From positions 1 to 36,296 of the forward strand of contig WBXI01000016.1 of the NCBI GenBank assembly GCA_008933025.1: a stretch of DNA of 36,296 nucleotides. The letters are read 5' to 3'. Position 1 is the stretch's first letter. Each line of letters opens with the position of its first letter. Below are positions 1-8,579 of this stretch, in pieces. The notes beneath the pieces are model-generated. The model was not told the origin of the DNA and searched no databases. It saw only the letters and a program-made list of their open reading frames with translations. The position numbers and the translations under genes are program-made. Source of the stretch: Verrucomicrobiota bacterium. Lineage in GTDB: Bacteria > Verrucomicrobiota > Verrucomicrobiia > Limisphaerales > UBA9464.

Positions 1-1
1 C

Positions 2-220
2 TGGATGGCGGGCGGCGGGGTGCGCGGCGGCCTGTCGTACGGGGCGACCGACGACCTCGGCTACGAGGCGGTCGAGAACAAGGTCCACGTGCACGACCTC
101 CACGCGACCATCCTGCATTTGCTGGGGATCGACCACGAGCGACTGACCTTTCGCTACGGCGGGCGCGACCATCGGTTGACCGACGTGCACGGCGAGGTGG
201 TGCGGGGGATCCTGGCCTAG
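2..220 (+). CDS. DUF1501 family protein, C-terminal fragment
   Basis: The reading frame is open from the left window edge and ends at TAG 218-220, so only the last 72 residues are present and the true start lies outside. The segment has the typical DUF1501 ending: a [10 protein letters not shown] stretch, then [25 protein letters not shown] and a final [13 protein letters not shown]1501 proteins are sulfatase-like, usually Tat-exported proteins abundant in Planctomycetota and Verrucomicrobiota, often encoded beside DUF1549/DUF1553 cytochrome-like proteins. Their biochemical role is not firmly established. The family match is visible in the residues; the organism inference leans partly on it. 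Confidence 0.85.
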   Translation, partial: WMAGGGVRGGLSYGATDDLGYEAVENKVHVHDLHATILHLLGIDHERLTFRYGGRDHRLTDVHGEVVRGILA

Positions 221-386
221 CGGTCCGGCCCGAAAATCCAGTGGGGTGCCGCGCGGTATCCCGCCGTCCCGCGGCGGCCGGAAGGAGGCCGGATCGCCGG
301 GGCCCGCCGGAGTCCGGAGGATTAACGTATTTTCATCCGTCCCGCGCCGCTTGTTAACGCACGCGATTCATACTCCGGACGTGAAT

Positions 387-1853
387 ATGAAAAACGATGT
401 GCGTTTGGGGGATTCGGGCGCCAGGGCATGGGCCGGGTCGCGTGGATGGAAGTGGCTGGGTTCGCTTGCCGCGGGACTGATGTGCGCGGCGGCTTCCGCC
501 GGCACGACCGATCTGTCGTACCCGCCGGCGACCTCCTCGGGGCATGACTTCAACCACTCGCCGGTCGGGCAGACGTTCACGGCGATGGCCAGTAACGTGC
601 GCGGCGGCATCTATCTCGCCGACGAGACGAGTTTCACCGAGTGGCTCGCGACGGTCTATCCCGGCCAGATCGCGCCGGGATCCTTTCCGTACGCGGTGGC
701 GCCATCGGTCACCGTCAACCTCCGGCTCCTCGAGGGGGAAGGCGTGGGCGGGGCCGTCCTCTATTCCGACACGCGGACCTTGGCGGCACCGTTCAGTGGC
801 TTCGTGGAGGCCGATTTCGGCGCCGCGGGCGTGGCATTGGGCGTCGGCAACAAGTACACGCTGCTGTTGACGGACGTCTCCTCCCAAGCCTATCCGGACG
901 GCGTGACCGGGTGGGTGGTTCCGGCCGTTCACGACACCGCCGGGCAACCGGTGCTCGACCAAAACGGCAACGTGGTCGGCTATGTTTCCTACGGCGCCTA
1001 TTACGGCGGGCTCCCGATCCTGCAGGGCACCTTGTACACGAACGACGCCGGTATCGGCGACAATGCCTTCGAGGTCATCGACAACGCGCCGCCCGTGCCG
1101 GTCCAGACCGTGTCCGGGACCAATGCCGTCATCACCGCCTACGTGGCGCGCAACCCGGGCTTCATCGTGATCAACGGGGGATTGAACCTGCTCGACCACC
1201 TGTGGACCACGGATCTCAATGCCGGGAACACCGTGTTCGAGGGTGGACTCGTGAACTGGTATCAGACGGGGTTGCTGGTCGACTACACCGGGATCGTGAT
1301 CCCGGACGGCGTGTTGCTGACGTCGCTGACGGTGAAGTCCGCGCCGCAACCCCTGGTGGCTTCCGTGGCGAACCTTCCCGCCGGAACGGTGGGAGTCGCC
1401 TACGGTTCGCCCCTGGTGGTCAGCATTGCCGGCGGGGTGGCACCGTACCAGATCGCCGTGGGCGGCCTGCCCGCCGGTCTGGGCTACGACGGCGTCACGG
1501 TCGCCGGCACTCCCACCGCCGCGGGAACCTCGGCCTTGTCGGTCGTGGTCACCGACGCCTTGGGCGTCGCGGTGTCGGTTGGCACGGCAATCACCATCAA
1601 TCCCTCGCCCGTCTCCACCTATACCAAGAGCGACGAGGGCAAGGGCACGATCACGGCGGTCGGCCCCGGTTACCTGATGGTCCGCTCCAAGAAACTGGTC
1701 TGGGACGGCCGTACGGCGATCACGGTGAACACGCCCAACGGCGCGTTGCATGTCATCGACGCCTACGTGAAGGCCGGACAGAAGGTGCAGTGGAAGGGAC
1801 TCCGGGATCCGGCCACCAACACGGTCCTCACCAGCCGACTCGAGGTCAACTGA
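387..1853 (+). CDS. Secreted protein with putative Ig (He_PIG) domain and DUF5666-like C-terminus
   Basis: A 488-residue protein. I chose ATG 387 because it gives a signal peptide: charged N-terminus, hydrophobic WLGSLAAGLMCAAASAG, predicted cleavage near residues 33-35. The frame is open back to 246, but that extension is arginine/proline-rich and looks non-coding. Residues about 35-315 form a beta-rich region of unknown family. Residues about 320-407 match a putative Ig domain (NLPAGTVGVAY, GGLPAGLGYDGVTVAGTP, VVVTDALG), usual in cell-surface or secreted proteins. Residues about 410-488 (GKGTITAVG, LMVRSKKLVWDGRTAITV, ending SRLEVN) resemble the small beta-barrel of DUF5666. No PEP-CTERM or LPXTG anchor is visible. 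The gene overlaps the convergent gene at 1846 by 8 bases. Function unknown; export is well supported. Confidence 0.75.
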   Translation: MKNDVRLGDSGARAWAGSRGWKWLGSLAAGLMCAAASAGTTDLSYPPATSSGHDFNHSPVGQTFTAMASNVRGGIYLADETSFTEWLATVYPGQIAPGSFPYAVAPSVTVNLRLLEGEGVGGAVLYSDTRTLAAPFSGFVEADFGAAGVALGVGNKYTLLLTDVSSQAYPDGVTGWVVPAVHDTAGQPVLDQNGNVVGYVSYGAYYGGLPILQGTLYTNDAGIGDNAFEVIDNAPPVPVQTVSGTNAVITAYVARNPGFIVINGGLNLLDHLWTTDLNAGNTVFEGGLVNWYQTGLLVDYTGIVIPDGVLLTSLTVKSAPQPLVASVANLPAGTVGVAYGSPLVVSIAGGVAPYQIAVGGLPAGLGYDGVTVAGTPTAAGTSALSVVVTDALGVAVSVGTAITINPSPVSTYTKSDEGKGTITAVGPGYLMVRSKKLVWDGRTAITVNTPNGALHVIDAYVKAGQKVQWKGLRDPATNTVLTSRLEVN

Positions 1854-2880
1854 CCCTCTCCAGTTTGATCGGGTAGGTCTTTCCCGATGCAAACTGGGCC
1901 ACGTAAAGGCTTCCGTCGCGGTCGATGGCCAGATCATGGGGGTGGCGGAACACCTCCCCGCGGTGGGCCATCGGCCGCAGTTTGCCGGCCGCGTCGTACT
2001 CCGGGGGGGTGCCGCCGACGTTCGAGATCACCCGGAGGTGTTCGTCCAGCACCGAGACGAAACCGCGGCATTCGCGGTCCTTCGGCCAGTTGTCGCCGAG
2101 ATGCGCGACGAAGTAGTGTTTGCCATGGCGCCGGATCTGTCGTGGGTTGCCGCCCGGAAGATCCACTTGCCCGAGTTTGGTCCCGTCGCCCGACAAACGC
2201 AGGAGGTACTGCTGGTCGCTCATGGCCACCAGCAGGGTCTCCCGTCCGTCCGGCAGGCGGTCGATCATCCCGCCGTGGGGTCCCCAGTGGACGATCCCTC
2301 CCTCGGCCCCGCCGAAGACACGGGCAGGGGAACCATCGGGCGCATACTCGAGGATGTAGTCCTTGCCGTAGCCATCGAGGACATAGAACCCGCCGTCCTT
2401 CCGGTGCAGGGTCCACGAGGGACGGTAATCGTCTTCCCGCGCGTATTTGCCGCCGGTGTCGGGCAACCGCCATTCGCGGAGCAGGGTGCCGTCGGTGGTC
2501 GTCTTGGCGACGAGATGGCGGGACAGGTCGGTGAGGTACAGCACCTCGCGTCCGCTTTCCACGACGAGGGAAAGGCCGTGCGCACCGGGGAACTGGGTGC
2601 CCCATTTGTGGACGAGTTTCCCGCGGCGATCGTAGACCACGACGTTGTTCCGGGTCTCGTTGGTGAACAGGATGACGTGTCCCTCGCGGTCGATGGCCAG
2701 TCCGTGGCAATCGTTGACCGGGGTGGATTCGCCGAGGTTTCCCCAACCGGGCACCACGCGGTACCGGAAGTCGCCTTGGCCGAGGATGTCCGGGGCGGCG
2801 GCCCGCGCGCGGAAAGCGACGGATGCGGCGAGGGCGGCCGACGAGCGGCGAAGGAATTGTCTCCGGGTGACGGTCTTCAT
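1846..2880 (-). CDS. Tat-exported six-bladed beta-propeller (NHL-like) protein
   Basis: A 344-residue protein starting at ATG 2880 (complement). The N-terminus carries a twin-arginine signal (TRRQFLRR, then a hydrophobic stretch ending AFRARA), so it is probably folded in the cytoplasm and exported. The rest is a string of NHL-like blades with recurring patterns such as HGLAIDREGHVILFTN, HGLSLVV, PSWTLHRKDGGFYVLDGYG and HPHDLAIDRDGSLYVAQF. Proteins of this type in Verrucomicrobiota and Planctomycetota resemble peptidylglycine lyase-like propellers, but no catalytic assignment can be made from sequence alone. It is transcribed divergently from homoserine dehydrogenase across a 154-base gap and converges with the secreted Ig-like gene, overlapping its end by 8 bases. 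An upstream in-frame extension to 3408 runs antisense through homoserine dehydrogenase and is not real. Confidence 0.8.
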   Translation of the reverse strand: MKTVTRRQFLRRSSAALAASVAFRARAAAPDILGQGDFRYRVVPGWGNLGESTPVNDCHGLAIDREGHVILFTNETRNNVVVYDRRGKLVHKWGTQFPGAHGLSLVVESGREVLYLTDLSRHLVAKTTTDGTLLREWRLPDTGGKYAREDDYRPSWTLHRKDGGFYVLDGYGKDYILEYAPDGSPARVFGGAEGGIVHWGPHGGMIDRLPDGRETLLVAMSDQQYLLRLSGDGTKLGQVDLPGGNPRQIRRHGKHYFVAHLGDNWPKDRECRGFVSVLDEHLRVISNVGGTPPEYDAAGKLRPMAHRGEVFRHPHDLAIDRDGSLYVAQFASGKTYPIKLERVS

Positions 2881-3034
2881 GGTGGGGTCGCAACCGGCCG
2901 CCGGGGTCCGGGTCGCGCGCCGGCGGCCACGGACGGCCTTCGGCCACGCTGGCAAGATGCGGCCCATCGTGAACGCGCCGCAAGTTCGGGCTTCTCGGGT
3001 CCCCGTCGCGCCGGCACGCTTGTGCCTTCGGCTT

Positions 3035-4381
3035 ATGCAGCAGGTCAAGATTGGACTCGTCGGCGGGGGCACCGTCGGCAGTGGCGTGGTCCGCGCCCTG
3101 GAACACAATGGCGAACTCATGGCGTCCCGCTTGGGGATCCGCCTCGAGGTCGTGAAGGTCGCCGTGCGCGATCCCCGGAAGGGCCGGGGCGACGAACTGC
3201 CGGCCCGGTTGCTCACGGGCGATTGGAAGGCGGTGGTGCACAATCCCGACGTCCAGGTGGTGGTGGAATTGATCGGGGGGACCACGACCGCGCGCGAGGT
3301 GGTGCTGGCGGCACTGCGCCACGGGAAGCCGGTGGTGACCGCCAACAAGGCGTTGCTCTCCGCACACGGCGAGGAACTGTTCGCCGCGGCCCGCGACAAC
3401 AACGCCAACCTCTACTACGAGGCCTCCGTCGCCGGCGGCATCCCCATCATCAAGGTGCTCCGCGAGGCCCTCGTCGGAAACCGCATCCTCGCGATGCGCG
3501 GCATCGTCAACGGCACCTGCAACTACATCCTCACCCGGATGAAACTCGAGGGCATCGACTTCGCCGAGGCCCTCCGGGAAGCCCAACGACTCGGATACGC
3601 CGAGGCGGATCCCACGCTGGACATCGACGGACACGACGCGGCGCAGAAGACCGGGATCCTGGCCTCGCTGGCGCATGGTTTCTGGGTCCAACCCCGGGAG
3701 ATCCACACCGAGGGCATCCGGAACGTGACCCGAATGGACATCCAGTTCGCGGCGCGTCTGGGCTACACCATCCGTTTGCTGGGCGTGGTGCGGACCGTCG
3801 CCCCCGAACGCCCCGCGCCGAAGGGTTCCCGCAAGAAGGCGGCCGGGCCCGGCATCCAGGTGGCGGTGTATCCGGCGCTGGTGCCGGACTCGCACGTGCT
3901 CGCCAGCGTGAACCATGCGTTCAACGCGATCGCGGTGCGCGGGGACATCGTCGGCGAGACCCTGTTCTACGGTCGCGGCGCGGGCGGCGATCCCACGGCG
4001 AGTTCCGTGCTCGGCGACTTGGCGGACGCCGCCCTTGACCTCAAGCACGGTTCCCACGACCGCGTGCCCGCCTTCGTCCCGCACCATCGCGGCGGGCGGG
4101 TGGTCCCCATGGACACCGTCACCTGCCGTTACTACGTGCGGTTGGCCGTGCTGGATCGGCCCGGCGTGTTTGCGAGGATCGCCTCGATCCTGGCGCGGGC
4201 CGGCATCGGCATCTCGTCCATCATCCAACCGGAGGGCCACGAGGGCGAGGCAGTGCCGGTGATCCTGATGATCCATGACGCCCCGGACGGGAAGGTCAGG
4301 AAGGCCATGGCGCGGGTCGCCAAGCTTCCGGCCGTCAAGGGCCCGCCGATGATGATCCGGGTCGAGGGAGCCGAGGGGTAA
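3035..4381 (+). CDS. hom: Homoserine dehydrogenase
   Basis: A 448-residue enzyme that reduces aspartate semialdehyde to homoserine in threonine, methionine and isoleucine synthesis. The NAD(P)-binding fold begins at once (IGLVGGGTVGSGV, residues 6-18). The conserved VTANKALLS has Lys105. The catalytic domain includes the NGTCNYIL motif (159-166) and the ADPTLDIDGHDAAQK segment ending in Lys205, the family's catalytic lysine region. A C-terminal ACT domain (about 366-445, YYVRLAVLDRPGVFARIASIL) indicates allosteric control, typically by threonine. ATG 3035 was chosen because the Rossmann strand starts directly after it; the longer frame upstream lacks family similarity. No Shine-Dalgarno sequence precedes the start. 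No other threonine-pathway gene is adjacent. Confidence 0.95.
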   Translation: MQQVKIGLVGGGTVGSGVVRALEHNGELMASRLGIRLEVVKVAVRDPRKGRGDELPARLLTGDWKAVVHNPDVQVVVELIGGTTTAREVVLAALRHGKPVVTANKALLSAHGEELFAAARDNNANLYYEASVAGGIPIIKVLREALVGNRILAMRGIVNGTCNYILTRMKLEGIDFAEALREAQRLGYAEADPTLDIDGHDAAQKTGILASLAHGFWVQPREIHTEGIRNVTRMDIQFAARLGYTIRLLGVVRTVAPERPAPKGSRKKAAGPGIQVAVYPALVPDSHVLASVNHAFNAIAVRGDIVGETLFYGRGAGGDPTASSVLGDLADAALDLKHGSHDRVPAFVPHHRGGRVVPMDTVTCRYYVRLAVLDRPGVFARIASILARAGIGISSIIQPEGHEGEAVPVILMIHDAPDGKVRKAMARVAKLPAVKGPPMMIRVEGAEG

Positions 4382-4403
4382 GGCGGGGAGCGGAACGGGA
4401 AAA

Positions 4404-4442
4404 GCCCCGGGTGGCGCGAGGAGCCTTGGCGACGTCCGGGGC
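4404..4442 (+). terminator. Possible terminator hairpin after homoserine dehydrogenase
   Basis: GCCCCGG at 4404-4410 is the exact inverse of CCGGGGC at 4436-4442, enclosing a 25-base loop, 22 bases after the stop of homoserine dehydrogenase and before the convergent pseudopilin gene. There is no downstream T-run, so a Rho-independent role is uncertain. Confidence 0.25.
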
Positions 4443-4480
4443 AATCGGCGGACCCGGGTTCGGACCGGGCGTTCCCGAAC

Positions 4481-5392
4481 TCACCGGTCGCTCGTGCGGT
4501 AGAGCAGCCAGCGGACGTCCTGCTTGTCCTTCGCCGAACTCAAGGTGGGGTTGTCGAAGCCGGAACCGTTGGCCTGGATGCGGCTCCGCCCGGTCAGGCC
4601 AAGCCATTTGTGGACTTCGGAATGGCCGTCCGCGAACGAGAATCCCGCCGCTCCGGAATGGTACGAGGACGGGAGGTCTCCCCAGCCCGTCGGCAGTTGG
4701 GCCAGATTGTCCGTCGCCGGATTGTAGCTGCCGGGACTGTTCAGGTAGTAGCCGTCGTTGATGGAGTCCGGATGCTCGTCGAGCATGACGAAGATTTCGG
4801 AGGGTCTTCTGACCTGCGTTTCCTTCAACATCTGCCGGAAATCCACGTAGCGGTTGCGGCCGTTGGATTCCGGGGAGCCGGATTCGGGCGGATCCGAGTA
4901 ATGGCCGAAGCAGGCGTTCATCGAGAGGCTGCGGGCCCGCTTGGTGTAGCCCTTGTTCCGCTGTTGCTGGCTGACGTAGCGGTCCGCAGGGCACAGATAG
5001 GCGCCGACGGAGTTGCCGGCGTATTTGGCGAACGGCCCCTTGGCCAGGTAGGTGAGGTTGGTGACGTCCTCGCTGACGCCCCACTGCATCACGTTGTTGA
5101 CCCAGTTGCGGTATCCGTTCGGGTTGCCGGCCTTGCCCAGCGCGATGGTGGCGGTGGTGGTGTCGATCCCGAAATTGTTCGCCACCTTGTCGTCGTTGTC
5201 GGAGTTGTACGTCTTCCAGGCGAGCATGAGCTGGCGGGTGTTGTTCATGCAACCGATCGCCTGGGCCTTGCTCTTCGCCTTCGAGAGCGCCGGCAGCAGC
5301 ATGCCGGCCAGAATCGCGATGATGGCGATGACGACGAGGAGTTCGATGAGGGTGAAGCCGCGGGATCCGCGGCGATCAATCAGGGCTTTCAT
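4481..5392 (-). CDS. Type II secretion/pseudopilin-like protein with H-X9-DG motif
   Basis: A 303-residue protein. Its N-terminus is a class III prepilin signal: RRGSRG then [24 protein letters not shown], with predicted cleavage after Gly12 and Glu at mature position 5 (Glu17). The hydrophobic segment 13-35 would form the pseudopilin helix. The C-terminal half has the H-X9-DG signature: His245, nine residues, Asp255-Gly256, followed by HSEVHKWL. This family is strongly expanded in Planctomycetota and Verrucomicrobiota, where dozens of paralogues occur per genome; their exact roles are unknown. Start ATG 5392 places the RRG motif eight residues from the N-terminus; upstream extensions look random. 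It stands alone with no gsp/pil genes beside it, which is usual for the family. Confidence 0.9.
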   Translation of the reverse strand: MKALIDRRGSRGFTLIELLVVIAIIAILAGMLLPALSKAKSKAQAIGCMNNTRQLMLAWKTYNSDNDDKVANNFGIDTTTATIALGKAGNPNGYRNWVNNVMQWGVSEDVTNLTYLAKGPFAKYAGNSVGAYLCPADRYVSQQQRNKGYTKRARSLSMNACFGHYSDPPESGSPESNGRNRYVDFRQMLKETQVRRPSEIFVMLDEHPDSINDGYYLNSPGSYNPATDNLAQLPTGWGDLPSSYHSGAAGFSFADGHSEVHKWLGLTGRSRIQANGSGFDNPTLSSAKDKQDVRWLLYRTSDR

Positions 5393-5746
5393 GGGTGCCA
5401 ACTCGATGCGGTGGGACTGCGCGCAACCTGTGCGGGCCGCCCATGGCATGCAAGTCGGCATTGGCCGGCCATCCCACCGATCTTGCCTGCAACCGCCAGG
5501 GCGCCGACCGGGGTGACTCGCGCCGCGGTCGCGATCGAGGTTGTCCCGGGAGCCCCTGCCGTCGTCCACACGGTCCATGGCCATGGGTCACCGGGCGGAC
5601 GCGGATCTTGCCCCCGGACGGGGGTCCGTCGCAGGGTCCGCCGTCTCGCGACGACGGCGACCCGGCCCGTGGCGGCCGAGGTCGCGAGGCGGATGGGAAA
5701 GGGTTCTCCAGGATCCGCCGTCCGGGAATGTCCGTCGAATTGCCCC
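5393..5746. other. 354-base intergenic region, divergent
   Basis: This gap separates the pseudopilin gene (leftward) from the GNAT gene (rightward), so promoters for both should lie here. I see no convincing coding frame and no clear -35/-10 pair. Two short perfect dyads stand out: CCATGGCCATGG at 5575-5586 and CCCCCGGACGGGGG at 5611-5624. Neither matches an operator I can name. Confidence 0.5.
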
Positions 5747-6286
5747 ATGAACGAGCCGAACGTCAGACCCGCCCGTCGCGAGGATTGCCCCGGTATCCTC
5801 GCCATCTACAACCACGCCGTGCTGCACACGACGGCATCGTACGACCAGGAGCCGCGCACGCTGGAGCACCGGTTGGAGTGGTTCGATGCCCACCGCCGGG
5901 ACGACTACGCGGTGTTCGTGGCGGAGTCGGGGGAGGGCGAGGTTTTGGGCTGGAGCGCGCTCAACCGCTACCACGATCGGTTCGGATACCGGTTCACGAC
6001 CGAGAATTCCGTCTATGTCGCCGAGACGTGGCGCGGGAAAGGCCTTGGCAAACGGCTTTTGGCACCCTTGATCCCGGCGGCCGAGGCGCGGGGCCTTCAC
6101 GCCATCATCGCGGCCATCGACGCCGCGAACACCGCGAGCGTGAGGCTCCACGCGGGGTTTGGATTCGAGAAGGTCGGCCTCTTCCGGCAGGTGGGCTACA
6201 AGTTCGACCGTTGGCTCGACGTCGTCTACATGGAGCGGTTGGTCGGGGCGGCAAAGGCGGATCCCGGTTCCGGGCGACGCGATTGA
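5747..6286 (+). CDS. GNAT N-acetyltransferase, phosphinothricin acetyltransferase-like
   Basis: A 179-residue GNAT-fold enzyme that would transfer acetyl from acetyl-CoA to an amino group. The order of motifs fits the Pat/MnaT (YncA) branch: an early VRPARREDCPGILAIYNHAV, the TTASYDQEPRTLEHRLEWF segment, the LGWSALNRYHDRFGYRFTTENSVYV strand, then the acetyl-CoA pyrophosphate loop ETWRGKGLGKRLL (Arg96, Gly97, Gly99, Gly101), and a C-terminal GFGFEKVGLFRQVGYKFDRWLDVVYME typical of this branch. Family members acetylate phosphinothricin or methionine sulfoximine/sulfone; the natural substrate here is unknown. ATG 5747 is preceded by TTGCCCC, with no Shine-Dalgarno. It converges with arginine decarboxylase. 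Family assignment is firm, substrate is not. Confidence 0.88.
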   Translation: MNEPNVRPARREDCPGILAIYNHAVLHTTASYDQEPRTLEHRLEWFDAHRRDDYAVFVAESGEGEVLGWSALNRYHDRFGYRFTTENSVYVAETWRGKGLGKRLLAPLIPAAEARGLHAIIAAIDAANTASVRLHAGFGFEKVGLFRQVGYKFDRWLDVVYMERLVGAAKADPGSGRRD

Positions 6287-6308
6287 AGCCAGGCAACGGC
6301 GGCGCGGG

Positions 6309-6329
6309 GGCGGCGCCGGGCCGTCGCCG
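6309..6329. terminator. Possible bidirectional terminator stem-loop
   Basis: GCGGCG at 6309-6314 pairs with CGCCGC at 6324-6329 around a 9-base loop, placed in the 52-base gap between the convergent GNAT and arginine decarboxylase genes. The stem is GC-only and lacks a T-run, so the position is the main support. Confidence 0.3.
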
Positions 6330-6338
6330 CGGGCGGCA

Positions 6339-8282
6339 TCACGGGATGGTCAGGTAGGTGTAGTCCTTCAGCCCGCGCTCGTAGTCGTCCAGCAGGCTCA
6401 TGCCTTCCTTCGGCTTGAGACGGTCGGATTTGATGGCGGCATCCACCTGGGCCTTCATCTGCCGCTTGAGTTCGTTGATGTCGTACTGCACCTCGGTCAG
6501 CGAACAGCTGATGGTGTCGCCTTCCACCACGTCCTCGATGTAGTAGCCGGCCGGCTCGTCGGGCTCCAGGAACACGTGGATCTCGTTCACGCGCCCGAAG
6601 AGGTTGTGGAGGTCGCCCATGATGTCCTGGTAGGCGCCCATGATGAAGAAGCCCAGCAGATAGGGCTCGCCGGGCCGGAGCGGGTGCAGCGGCAGGGTGT
6701 CCCGGACGTCCCGCAGGTCGATGAACTTGTTGATCTGGCCGTCGGAATCACAGGTGATGTCGACGAGGGTGCCTTCCCGGACCGGCCGGTCGTCGAGACG
6801 ATGGACCGGCATGATGGGGAAGAGCTGGCCGAGCGCCCAATGGTCGAGGAGCGACTGGAAAAGGCTGAAATTGCAGAGGTACTGGTCGCCCAGCGCGTCC
6901 TCGAGACCGCGGATTTCCTCGGGCACGTAGGCCTGGCCGCGGAAGGAATCGACGACGGCGCGGCTGATTTCCCAGTAGAGCGACTCGATCTTGGCCTTCT
7001 CGGGAAGCTCCAGGACGCCAAGGGTGAACATCTGGTGGGCGTCCTCCTTGTGTTCGAGGGCGTCGTGCCAGGCCTCGAGCTTGTTGAGACGCCCGAGATT
7101 GTCCCGGATGTAGAGCAGTTCCTTGACGAGGCGATGCTCGTTGGCGGCGTACACCAACTGGGCTTCCTGGCGGGTCTTGTCGATGGAGCCGAAGACCTCG
7201 ACCAGCAGGACGGAATGGTGGGCGACGAGGGCGCGGCCGGACTCGCTGACGATGTCGGGGTGGGGGACGGACTCCGCGTTGCAGACGTCGCCGAGGTAAT
7301 AGACGATGTCGTTGGTGTACTCCTGGAGGGAGTAATTGGTGGAGGAATCGAACGCGGACCGGGAGCCGTCGTAGTCGACCCCGAGGCCGCCGCCCACGTC
7401 GACGAACTGGAGCGGGAAGCCCATCTTGTGGAGCTTCGCGTAGAAACGGGCGGCTTCCTGGACGGCCTTCTTGACGGTCAGGATGTCGGGAACCTGGGAA
7501 CCGATGTGGAAATGGAGGAGTTGGAAGCAGTGGGCGAGGTTCTCGGCGCGGAGCAGTTCGGTGGCGGCGAGGAGGTCGCTGGTGGAGAGGCCGAACTTGG
7601 CGTTTTCGCCGCCGCTGTCGGCCCATTTGCCGGCACCCTTGCTCATGAGCCGGGCGCGGATGCCGATGAGGGGCTCGGCGCCGACCTGCCGGGAGACGGC
7701 GATGATCTGGCGGAGCTCCTCGAGCTTCTCGACGACCATGATGACCTTCTTGCCGAGCTTGATGCCCTGGAGGGCGAGCTTGATGAAGGGGGCGTCCTTG
7801 TAGCCGTTGCAGATGATCAGGGCCCCGGGCTGGTCCTGCATGGCCATGCCGGCGTAGAGCTCGGGCTTGCTGCCGACCTCGAGTCCGAACTGGTAGGGCC
7901 GGCCGGCCTCGAGGATTTCCTCCACCACCTCGCGGAGTTGGTTGACCTTGATGGGGAAAACGCCGCGATAGGATCCTTTGTAGCCGAAGTCGGCGATGGA
8001 GGCGCGGAACGCCTCGTTCAGGGCGATGACCCGGTGGCGCAGGATGTCCTGGAACCGGACCAGCAACGGGAACTTGAGCGAACGCGCCCGGGCCTCCTCG
8101 ACGAGGTCCATGAGATCCACGTCGACGCCGTTCTGGAGCGGCCTGGCCACGACATGGCCCTCGGCATTGATGTCGAAGTAGCCGGCGCCCCAGCGGTCGA
8201 TGTTGTAGAGGGCGCGGGCCTCCTGGATGTCCCAAGGGCGTGCGACGGAGCCGGCCGCCGCGGCAGAGGAGGAATCGCTCAT
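6339..8282 (-). CDS. speA: Biosynthetic arginine decarboxylase
   Basis: A 647-residue PLP enzyme converting arginine to agmatine and CO2, the first step of the agmatine route to putrescine. Length and layout match SpeA: an N-terminal YNIDRWGAGYFDINAEG, the PLP-binding lysine in YRGVFPIKVNQ (Lys112), the glycine-rich FVDVGGGLGVDYDGS loop for the cofactor phosphate, and the second active-site segment VDITCDSDGQINKFI with the catalytic-type Cys, followed by GAYQDIMGDLHNLFG. ATG 8282 is the first start and gives a short Ser/Ala-rich tail before the conserved region. No agmatinase or agmatine deiminase gene is adjacent. It is transcribed away from the polysaccharide locus, with the 8375-8521 repeat lying upstream of its start. 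Confidence 0.95.
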   Translation of the reverse strand: MSDSSSAAAAGSVARPWDIQEARALYNIDRWGAGYFDINAEGHVVARPLQNGVDVDLMDLVEEARARSLKFPLLVRFQDILRHRVIALNEAFRASIADFGYKGSYRGVFPIKVNQLREVVEEILEAGRPYQFGLEVGSKPELYAGMAMQDQPGALIICNGYKDAPFIKLALQGIKLGKKVIMVVEKLEELRQIIAVSRQVGAEPLIGIRARLMSKGAGKWADSGGENAKFGLSTSDLLAATELLRAENLAHCFQLLHFHIGSQVPDILTVKKAVQEAARFYAKLHKMGFPLQFVDVGGGLGVDYDGSRSAFDSSTNYSLQEYTNDIVYYLGDVCNAESVPHPDIVSESGRALVAHHSVLLVEVFGSIDKTRQEAQLVYAANEHRLVKELLYIRDNLGRLNKLEAWHDALEHKEDAHQMFTLGVLELPEKAKIESLYWEISRAVVDSFRGQAYVPEEIRGLEDALGDQYLCNFSLFQSLLDHWALGQLFPIMPVHRLDDRPVREGTLVDITCDSDGQINKFIDLRDVRDTLPLHPLRPGEPYLLGFFIMGAYQDIMGDLHNLFGRVNEIHVFLEPDEPAGYYIEDVVEGDTISCSLTEVQYDINELKRQMKAQVDAAIKSDRLKPKEGMSLLDDYERGLKDYTYLTIP

Positions 8283-8374
8283 TGCTGGTTGATCAACGGG
8301 CGGACTGTATGAGGCAAGGCGCGGGATTCAAGCGGGTCGTTGCCCGAGGGTGCATCTTTTCGCAGAAGCGAATC

Positions 8375-8521
8375 GGGGTCAAATCGGGGTCAGTCCTCAC
8401 TTTTGACACTGCGAAGCGCGGTGGGATTGTGGGCAACCTGTTGCCGGCGCCTCTCCGCGGTGCGGTGCGGGCGCCCCGCCGATCGAGTGTCAAAAGTGAG
8501 GACTGACCCCTGGGCGACCCC
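8375..8521. repeat. Hairpin/MITE-like inverted repeat element
   Basis: Two perfect 25-base arms, 8386-8410 and 8486-8510, are exact reverse complements; each contains the core GTCAGTCCTCACTTTTGACA or its inverse. Outside them, after symmetric 5-base spacers, GGGGTC (8375-8380) pairs with GACCCC (8516-8521), so the stem is 25 bp, a 5x5 internal loop and 6 bp more. The 75-base interior contains its own small hairpin, GGCAACCTGTTGCC. No transposase frame lies inside. The shape suits a REP-type or MITE-like element moved in trans by a Y1 (RAYT-like) or other transposase. That origin is inference; the repeat itself is seen directly. Confidence 0.85.
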
Positions 8522-8550
8522 TGGGCCACCCCGATGGGGGAATTCACGGC

Positions 8551-8577
8551 TTGCTTTTGCCACAGCATTTGTCTAAT
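8551..8577 (+). promoter_or_regulatory. Candidate sigma-70-like promoter for the regulator and polysaccharide locus
   Basis: TTGCTT (8551-8556) and TCTAAT (8572-8577, five of six to the -10 consensus) are separated by 15 bases, slightly short. An alternative -35, GGCTTG at 8548-8553, gives 18. Transcription would start near 8584, leaving a leader of about 85 bases before ATG 8669. The AT-rich patch is unusual in this GC-rich region. It is a pattern match only. Confidence 0.35.
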
Positions 8578-8579
8578 CC

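Noticed and set aside
1934-4444. A very long minus-strand open frame (836 codons) across the propeller and homoserine dehydrogenase genes
   Set aside because: It is an antisense shadow of high-GC codons; the translation is rich in Arg, Pro, His and Gly with no family motifs, while the plus-strand frame is a clear homoserine dehydrogenase.
6159-8312. A 717-codon plus-strand open frame opposite arginine decarboxylase
   Set aside because: It mirrors the third-position GC of speA; the translation is repetitive in Val, Glu, Leu and Asp without motifs, and speA itself is certain.
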